From Lytechinus variegatus (taxonomy: Eukaryota; Echinodermata; Echinoidea; Temnopleuroida; Toxopneustidae): 64,000 nt of DNA. The DNA lies in assembly GCF_018143015.1 (NCBI RefSeq), contig NC_054748.1:18511225-18575224 (forward strand), read 5' to 3'. The notes below the pieces were generated by a model. That model saw only the letters and a program-made list of their open reading frames with translations, had not been told where the DNA came from and did no database searches. Made by a program: the position numbers and the translations under genes. Shown piece by piece: positions 58,601 through 64,000 of the stretch (positions are counted from its first letter, which is position 1; each line of letters opens with the position of its first letter).

Positions 58601-61600
58601 GTAAGGTCAATGAACTTTGGCCATGTTGGGTTTTTTTTTGAATAACCATCATATCTCTGTAAGTTTATTGGTCTAGTTCATAAAAAGTGGACATCAGAGT
58701 AACCATGTATCACTGAACATCTTGTGCGAGTTAGAGTAGTATTCAAAGTCAGCACTGCTGCTACATTTAACCGCGTGATGCAGGTGAGTTGTGCAAGTTT
58801 CAGGTCTCTTGATTAAGGTCAAAGGTCATTTAGGGTCAATGAACTTTGGCCGAATCGGGGGTATCTGTTGAATTACCATCATAACTTTGAAAGTTTATTG
58901 GTCTAGTTCATTACACTTGGACATTAGAGTAATCAAGTATCACTGAACATCCTGTGCACGTTTCAGGTCACATGACCAAGGTCAAAGGTCAATGAACTTT
59001 GGCCGAATTGGGTGTATCTGTTGAATTACCATCATAACTTTGAAAGTTTATGGATCTGATTCATGAAACTTGTACATAAGAGTAATCAAGTATCACTGAA
59101 CATCCTGTTTGAGTTTCAGGTCACATGATCAAGGTCAAAGGTCATGTAAGGTCAATGAACTTTGGCCATGTTGGGGTTTTTTGTTGAATAACCATCATAT
59201 CTCTGTAAGTTTATTGGTCTAGTTCATAAAAAGTGGACATAAGAGTAACCATGTATCACTGAACATCTTGTGCGAGTTAGAGTAGTATTCAAAGTCAGCG
59301 CTGCTGCTACATAAACCGCGTGATGCAGGTGAGACGGCCAGAGGCATTCCACTTGTTATGCTAATTTATGCATATTTTTTAAATTCACATAAAATGCTTC
59401 TTCTTTATTTGTTGACCGATTTTGAATTTTTTGTTTCCATCTGGTAGAGCTTCATGAGGTTCACCAATCTTCTACACATAATTTTTATGCGAAATTAATT
59501 TATGCATATTTTTTAAAATTCACATAAAATGCTTCTTCTTTTTTATTTGTTGACCGATTTTGATTTTTTTTCTTCTATCCGGTAGAACTTCATGAGGCCC
59601 AACAAACTTCTACACAGAATTTTGAAAATTTTCAGTAGAAAATTATTAATGCTCATTTATGCGAAATGTATTCATGAATCACAGAAAATTCATCTTTTTT
59701 TTTATTTGTTGACAGATTTTGATTTTTTTTCTTCCATCTGGTAGAGCTGCATGAGGTTCTCCAAACTTGTACACAAAATTGTGAAATTTTGTCTGGAAAA
59801 TTGTTTATTCTAATTCATGCAAAATTTATTCATAATCACAAAAAATGTTTTTTCTTCTTCATTTGTTGATCAATTTCAGTTTTGTTTGCTTTATATGATA
59901 GCTCGAGGTGGAGATACAAAATTTAAACATAGAATTTTGAAACTCATTGAATCTGCTATTCATATATTTTCAAAACTCACAAAAATTGCTTACTTATTTG
60001 TTGATTGATTTTGGTTATTTTGTTCCATCTGAGAGCTACATTAGGTTCACCAAGGTTCTACACAGAGTTAAGAAACTTTGACTAGATAATAATTAATACT
60101 CAATTCATATGAAATTTATTCATAGATCACAAAAAATGCTTCTATGTCATGTCTTCATCAATTTCAATTCTATATCCTTAATTTATGTCACCAATATAAT
60201 TCACTACAGTGTCAACTGGGCTGAAATTAAAATTGTGTTGCGAGATACCGGATGAGCTCCACATCATTGATGTGCTAGTTCTTCCTTATTCTGCTTTTTG
60301 GGTATATTTTCTCATTGTTTTGATCTGGTTGTTGTATGATTGCCATAATGATCATCACATCATCTCTTGTTTACAAATTACAAAAGTATGTCATTCTCCT
60401 CTCTTTGTTTTTCATTTTCTTGGTGGTAATGAGGAAATCTCTTGATTATTTACAAAAGTGATCTTGTTTCTCCTCACTATGTTTTAATTTACAGTGGTAA
60501 GGTAGTCACAATGGAATGCATCAAGAAGCTCATCAAGAAAGACATGATTGATCCTTTTACCGAAGACAAGCTTGAAGAAACAGACATCATTGAATTCAAA
60601 AGGGTAATTCTTATTGTAGCTCACTGATCTGGGCCCCGTCTTACATAGAGTTACAATTGATCCAATAAATCACAACTATGGAAAGCCAGCAACATATTTT
60701 CTAGATATAATGTAAACCCATACATTTATCGCTTTGTTTAAAATTCAGGATACTTTTCTTTCCTGACAAAGGACATTGTTAAAATTTCCTGGAGAAAAAA
60801 TTATGACATTGCTGGATTTCCATATAGTTTAGGTTGATCAGATCAATCATAACTCTGTATAAGACGGGATGATTCACAAAGCTGTTCATATAAGTTCCAA
60901 GCAATTTACAAACGACTGGTGATCCTTTCTTGTGGTAAATGATATACACAACATTTCCATTGATGTTGATTTATCGCCTAAGAAAGGATCACCAGTCATA
61001 AAGCCGCTCTCAACTTTTGAAACAGCTTTTTGAAACACCCTCCTGTAGAGTGACAATGCTAAAGCATCTTGTAATAAAGCAATCAAGTCATTTCTTTGTA
61101 GTTCCAAAAATCAAATCTTTAATGTGCTCATTAGGCCTTTTTAACAGTAGATTTTTATCAAATTGTACATGGATATCTCAAATTGACATGATATGATTCT
61201 TTTGAAATAAAAAAGGGTGCCATTTCCTCATAGAAAGATAGATAGCCTGAAGAATGTGCTCGAAACATACCGTAATCCTGAATCATCCAATGAAGTTAGA
61301 TCAATCACTGAAACTTTTGATATTACATGTACAGTCTTTTTTTATACCTGCCTATAATGGTTATGTATTCTTACTCTCTTGAGGGGGAAATTTGACTGAT
61401 GATCCTGTTCGAACATCCACCAGTTTATCGTGCCCATTTAGTTTCTGCCTCTCTATTTCTTTCTGCGTGTATGACTCGTATGTGTTTATGCCTATGCAAT
61501 CGCCTCATAATTGGGGGCAAAATTTTGCCACTCAAGTTTCACACCAGGGAAGATTCGAATGGCTGCTAGTCTTATGCAGATGGTGCTAAGAGACTTAAGA

Positions 61601-61787
61601 TATGGCAATGCCCTTTTACATGGAAGTATCTTTATAAGATGTGATATGAATGCCATATTTTGTGTGTAGTCCCATTTTAACCATATTTTTTTTTTTTTTT
61701 TCTTATTTTTACCAGGGAGGAACAGGTTATGCCAGCACTGGGGCCAAGGCAGCAGAGAAGGCTAGGCCTGTCATGATGGCCTCATAG
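49602..61787 (+). CDS. NOSIP: Nitric oxide synthase-interacting protein homologue (split U-box)
   Basis: NOSIP family proteins are U-box E3 ubiquitin ligases; the vertebrate protein binds eNOS and shuttles between nucleus and cytoplasm. Coding exons: 49602-49671, 53034-53139, 53674-53785, 54439-54502, 54802-54977, 56399-56583, 60495-60603 and 61716-61787. All junctions are GT-AG and phases agree, giving 297 residues against about 301 in human. In order: N-terminal MTRHQRNCTAGTVYTYHE; first U-box half DFDCCCLTLQPCKNPV with GYLYDKEAILEYIL (about 38-75); a coiled coil rich in K, E and Q; a basic SSAKRARMGE patch that could be a nuclear signal; LPSFWIPEHTPDAKP; second U-box half IYCPMSKNPL, CAVTHDVLSNSTPCAVLKPS, GKVVTMECIKKLIKKDMIDP; and the conserved tail RGGTGYAS with ARPVM. 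A T-rich tract and AG at 49540 suggest a further non-coding 5' exon upstream. Introns 1 and 6 are swollen by mobile elements. Confidence 0.97.
50099..50394 (-). repeat. tRNA-derived SINE, nearly full length
   Basis: On the minus strand: GTGGTGTAGCGGTTCTGACT (A box), GTGTTCGAATCCCACC (B box), a body with GGCGCCAATCC and GGTACCGGCGG, and the tail AAAGCGCTATATAAATGCCA. The head resembles a Leu- or Ser-type tRNA. Pol III SINE in NOSIP intron 1, antisense to the gene. Confidence 0.85.
50815..51014 (+). repeat. Family H MITE, right copy (uninterrupted)
   Basis: About 200 bp with ends GTGTGTCCGGACGATC and GTGCGGACACCC, approximately inverted. It is the reverse complement of the split copy at 47724-49500. 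Together the two copies bracket NOSIP coding exon 1. Confidence 0.8.
51730..52304. repeat. Long fold-back element
   Basis: Arms of about 230 bp. AAAGGAAATCAAAACCC pairs with GGTTTTGGTTTTCTTT, AGGAACAATTTAAAACAAG pairs with CTTGTTTTAAATTGTTCCT, and GTGGACAACTCTCC pairs with GGAGAGTTGTCCAC. The centre is near 52010. Non-coding, in NOSIP intron 1. Confidence 0.85.
52334..52932. repeat. Second fold-back element
   Basis: AAGGGGAATCCAGCC at the left pairs with GGTTGGATTCCCCTTT at the right. Inside, GAAAGTTTGAAAGAAATCGG is roughly paired with a CCAATATTTTTCAAACTTTC stretch. It starts 30 bp after the first fold-back element but is a different family. Confidence 0.75.
55205..55681. repeat. Family E MITE interrupted by a SINE
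   Basis: Left arm GGGCCCTGTCTTACAAGAG and right arm CTTTGTAAGACAG are inverted over about 60 bp including GATCCGATCAATC, with GGATTTCCATAGAG against CTATGGAAAGCC. The right end is broken by the SINE at 55471-55666. A sister copy is at 60629-60868. Confidence 0.75.
55471..55666 (-). repeat. SINE with 7SL-like head, copy 2, with 10-bp TSD
   Basis: Flanked by TGTAAGACAG on both sides (55461-55470 and 55667-55676), as expected of LINE-driven insertion. On the minus strand it shows GGGCGTTACGGCACATGTGCC, given here only in part as GGGCGTTACGGCAC, then TGTAATCCAAGCTACGTGGG, GAGGTTCGACCCCTGG and the same body as copy 1. It sits in NOSIP intron 5, antisense. Confidence 0.7.
56858..57440 (+). repeat. 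Three tandem partial copies of NOSIP exon 7
   Basis: Exon-like starts follow a TCAG or CCAG acceptor at 56858, 57121 and 57399. Copies 1 and 2 keep TGGTAAGGTAGTCACAATGG and ATGTATCAAGAAA, encoding SGKVVTMECIKK, then run into pyrimidine-rich sequence instead of the rest of the exon. Copy 3 is more worn. The period is 263 then 278 bp, and intron sequence on both sides is part of the unit. A fourth, very worn unit lies at about 60340-60430. The true exon 7 at 60495 is last in the series. Confidence 0.88.
57522..60258. mobile_element. Large internally repetitive TIR element in NOSIP intron 6
   Basis: Edges AGCTCATCCGG and CCGGATGAGCT are inverted. After the left edge comes a CGTGGCGTCCGTCGTCTGTC stretch, then about nine units of roughly 120-150 bp with TTGTTGACCGATTTTGAT, CATCTGGTAGAGCTTCATGA and TTCTACACAGAATTTTGAAA. 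The DR1-array element 58026-59357 is inserted inside. Intron array sequence resumes on the far side (CTTCCTTATTCTGCTTTTTG), so it landed in the third exon 7 unit. No protein frame is present. Confidence 0.7.
58026..59357 (+). repeat. DR1-array element, copy 3
   Basis: 1332 bp, starting GTCTCACCTGCGAAGC and ending GGCATTCCACTTGTT. It holds six perfect AGGTCAAAGGTCA motifs near 58222, 58425, 58589, 58818, 58980 and 59132. A GCAGGTGAG fragment at about 58780 looks like an internal end, so this copy may be a dimer. The host repeat supplies an empty site: GAACAATTTTTATGCTAATT at about 57863. Confidence 0.85.
60629..60868. repeat. Family E MITE, uninterrupted copy
   Basis: Begins GGGCCCCGTCTTACATAGAG and ends CTCTGTATAAGACGGG, with ATGGAAAGCCAGCAAC on the left and GCTGGATTTCCATAT on the right. 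It lies in NOSIP intron 7, 25 bp after exon 7, and is followed at once by a family A element. Confidence 0.75.
60869..61045. repeat. Family A palindromic MITE in NOSIP intron 7
   Basis: CACAAAGCTGTTCATATAAG and ACGACTGGTGATCCTTTCTT on the left pair with AAGAAAGGATCACCAGTC and GAAACAGCTTTTTGAAAC on the right. It abuts the family E element with no gap to speak of. Confidence 0.7.
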
Positions 61788-62890
61788 TCCAGACTCTATA
61801 CTCCAATTCCTAGTCCTACTTATCTCTCTGCGGTAGTCCTGTTCAGACCTTTATCTATCCAGATTTAAACTTGGATCCTTGTCCAGCTTGTCATCTAGAG
61901 GAAAATCCACTAATCGGATTCTAAGCAGGACCTTAATTTAAACCATGGACCTGTCATGATGGCCTCATAGTCCAGACTTTATACTTCAGTTCCTAGTCCT
62001 GCTCATCTCTCTGTGGTAGTCCTGTTCAGACCTTGATCTATCCAGAGCTAAAATTGGATCCTTGTCCAGGTTGTCATTTAGAGTCTATCCACTAATAGGA
62101 TTTTAAGCAGGACCTTAATTTAAACCATGGACCTGTCATGATGGCCTCATAGTCCAGACTTTATACTTCAGTTCCTAGTCCTGCTCATCTCTCTGTGGTA
62201 GTCCTGTTCAGACCTTGATCTATCCAGAGCTAAACTTGGATCCTTGTCCAGGTTGTCATTTAGAGTCTATCCACTAATAGGATTTTAAGCAAGACCTTAA
62301 TTCAAACCATGGACCTGTCATGATGGCATCATAGTCCAGCCTTTATACTCTGATTCCTAGTCCAGCTCATCTCTCTGCTGTATGCCTATTCAGACCTTGA
62401 TCTATCTAGATCTAAACTTGGATCCTTGTCCAGCTTGTCATCTAGAGTCTAATCCACTAATAGGATTCTAAAGAAGACCTTAATTTAAACCATGAACCTG
62501 TCATGTTGGCCTCATAGCCCAGACTTTATACTTCAGTTCCTAGTCCAGCTCATCACTCTGCAGTATGCTTTGAGTCCTTGTCAGACCATGATCTTACACC
62601 CAGGTCTGACCTTGGATCCAAGTCAAGATTTTCCTCCTGAATCTACGCCACTTGTCTGGATTCTAAACCAGATCTTGTTTTTAAACTGTAGACCTGTCAT
62701 GAATTGCATCAGAGCCCAGACTCTATACTCTGGTTCCTAGTCCTGCTTATCACTTAGGTGTATAGTAGTCATAGTCAGAGCATGGTCTAAAATCCACATC
62801 TACGCCTGGGCTCTTGTTTCATCACCGACCTCTCCCAGACTTGACTTGACATCCTTGTCTGGATTTTCAAGGCCACCACACACCTTACAA
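61767..62890 (+). repeat. About 182-bp tandem array seeded from the NOSIP last exon
   Basis: Six units start at 61767, 61950, 62132, 62314, 62497 and 62693 (periods 183, 182, 182, 183 and 196). The first lies inside the last coding exon: its opening CCTGTCATGATGGCCTCATA plus G encodes the final residues and stop of NOSIP. Later units repeat this with increasing change, followed each time by CAGTTCCTAGTCCTGCTCAT, GATCTATCCAGA and GGATCCTTGTCCAG. The last unit is the most diverged. The array forms most of the 3' UTR. Confidence 0.92.
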
Positions 62891-62985
62891 TTGCTCTGCA
62901 ACCAGATGTAGGATTATAATCATAATTTAATGATAACGTCGAGACATTTAATATCCTAGTATGTAAAGTTCTAAATCACTGTACG

Positions 62986-62991
62986 AATAAA
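62986..62991 (+). other. Probable NOSIP polyadenylation signal
   Basis: AATAAA about 100 bp after the tandem array, with a second AATAAA at about 63029-63034. A T-rich or GT-rich downstream element is weak. The 3' UTR would be about 1.2 kb. Confidence 0.5.
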
Positions 62992-63049
62992 TATGTTCAA
63001 ATCTGTGACTATCCTGTCATCCTTGTTAAATAAAGGCAAATTTAATATG

Positions 63050-63482
63050 TAGTCATAATGATGACATAGCAATCATACGATTGACTAAGATTTGAATCTA
63101 AGTTTGCCTTTACTCCAAAAATAAAGGCTTGCAATCATCCAAAATTATCATATTAGTATTCTTTCAGTTAATTTGAACCTCAAATAGATACAATATCATT
63201 CACATTTTCAGAAAATGAGCAAAATGCGATTTGTTCCAAAATCGAATTTTGAACCAGTCATAAGGTGTGCGATGGCGTCAAGACAGACATGGCTTTAAAT
63301 CATAAACATGTCATGGTCAGAACAGCGCCCCCAATAATATTGTTTTTAATTTTCCTTCATTTTATTGATTTTAAGATGAAATGTTTTTTCAGAATTTGAT
63401 TTTAATCAAGCTCTTATTAGTAAATCAGATTTAAACGGCTTGGTATGTGAAATGTCGTTGCAATTTATTGATATTATTAGGA
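63050..63482. other. Intergenic DNA, nothing recognised
   Basis: AT-rich sequence downstream of NOSIP. I see no repeat edges, coding frames or RNA genes in it. Confidence 0.4.
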
Positions 63483-63648
63483 GGTGTCCTGTGTAGAGGT
63501 TTGGACTCTCATCTCCTAAAGAGAGGGTTGTTCGTTCAAATCTTACTCCAAGCATTGATTTCCTTTGGCAAGAAATTTACCTGTATCCATATTGTGCTGC
63601 ACTAAACTCTGGTCAGATAAAAGGAACCTTGGAGGAATTCATTCCTTG
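63483..63648 (+). repeat. tRNA-derived SINE
   Basis: A box TGTAGAGGTTTGGACTC and B box GTTCGTTCAAATCTTAC at tRNA spacing, then the body motif TTTGGCAAGAAATTTACCTG and ATTGTGCTGCAC. It is immediately followed by a family A MITE. Confidence 0.6.
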
Positions 63649-63649
63649 A

Positions 63650-63825
63650 CACCCGGTGGGTGTTTCTTAAAGCTGTTCGTAAGAGCGACTTTAAGAACGA
63701 TCCTTTCTTGTGGTAAATGGTATGTTCATTGGCGATGGTTTTGCGCGTAAGAAAGGTTCACAGTCGGTCTTAAAGCTGCTCTTAACTTACGAACAACTTT
63801 ATGAAATGGCCCCCCGCAGTGTGTA
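63650..63825. repeat. Family A palindromic MITE
   Basis: GTGTTTCTTAAAGCTGTTCG and GAGCGACTTTAAGAACG on the left, and CGGTCTTAAAGCTGCTC and ACGAACAACTTTATGAAA on the right. It is among the better preserved family A copies. The last 175 bases of the window hold nothing further. Confidence 0.75.
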
Positions 63826-64000
63826 ACAGCAGTTCTGCTACTAAACATAGGGTAATTATGCTACATTTATTGTATAGTGCTTAGAGACATGATAAAGTTT
63901 GTATTCATATGCCTAAAAAAATTCCCTTTTTTTTTACAAAATGAGTCGTGTCCCTTTTCATAAACTTGATTCCAAAAGCTTTGTAAGACAAGAAAGGTCC

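Overview
The window looks like echinoderm DNA, most likely sea urchin. The inference rests on AT-rich intron-bearing genes whose proteins are clearly metazoan, and on dense short inverted-repeat elements (repeated 'GTTTCATAAAGCTGTTC' and 'GTAACACAAAG' types), SINEs ending in 'GCGCTATATAAATG', and one BEL/Pao retrotransposon. No bacterial or viral gene layout is present. The species call is inference; no database was searched.

Three host genes are supported by exon-by-exon translation with matching splice phases. (1) 1791-6427 (+): the last five exons of a choline/ethanolamine kinase, with the Brenner motif and the choline-kinase motif; earlier exons lie off the left edge or were not recognised. 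(2) 25166-44524 (-): POLR1F (RPA43/TWISTNB), an RNA polymerase I stalk subunit, four coding exons, about 500 aa, with an unusually long lysine-rich tail. (3) 49602-61787 (+): NOSIP, a split U-box protein, eight coding exons, 297 aa, apparently complete. A fourth, weak candidate is a 77-codon reading frame at 40520-40753 behind a plausible 5' exon, nested in POLR1F intron 1.

Layout: choline kinase tail and 3' UTR (0-7.5 kb); repeat-rich intergenic DNA (7.5-15.1 kb); a young, whole-looking BEL/Pao element with 944-bp LTRs and a 5-bp target duplication (15.1-24.0 kb); POLR1F (25.2-44.5 kb) with a 13-kb first intron holding an hAT-like element, palindromic elements and a tandem array of about 165-bp units; a low-complexity intergenic stretch (44.6-49.5 kb); NOSIP (49.6-61.8 kb); a 3' tandem array and SINEs to the right edge.

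The most unusual structure is in NOSIP. Intron 6 carries tandem partial copies of exon 7 including its splice acceptor. The 3' UTR is an array of about 182-bp units, each beginning with the gene's own last codons and stop. A second theme is a dispersed element with internal repeats carrying perfect DR1 nuclear-receptor motifs (AGGTCAAAGGTCA). One copy sits in an intron of each of the three host genes, always in the sense orientation. A third is a SINE whose head resembles the 5' domain of 7SL RNA.
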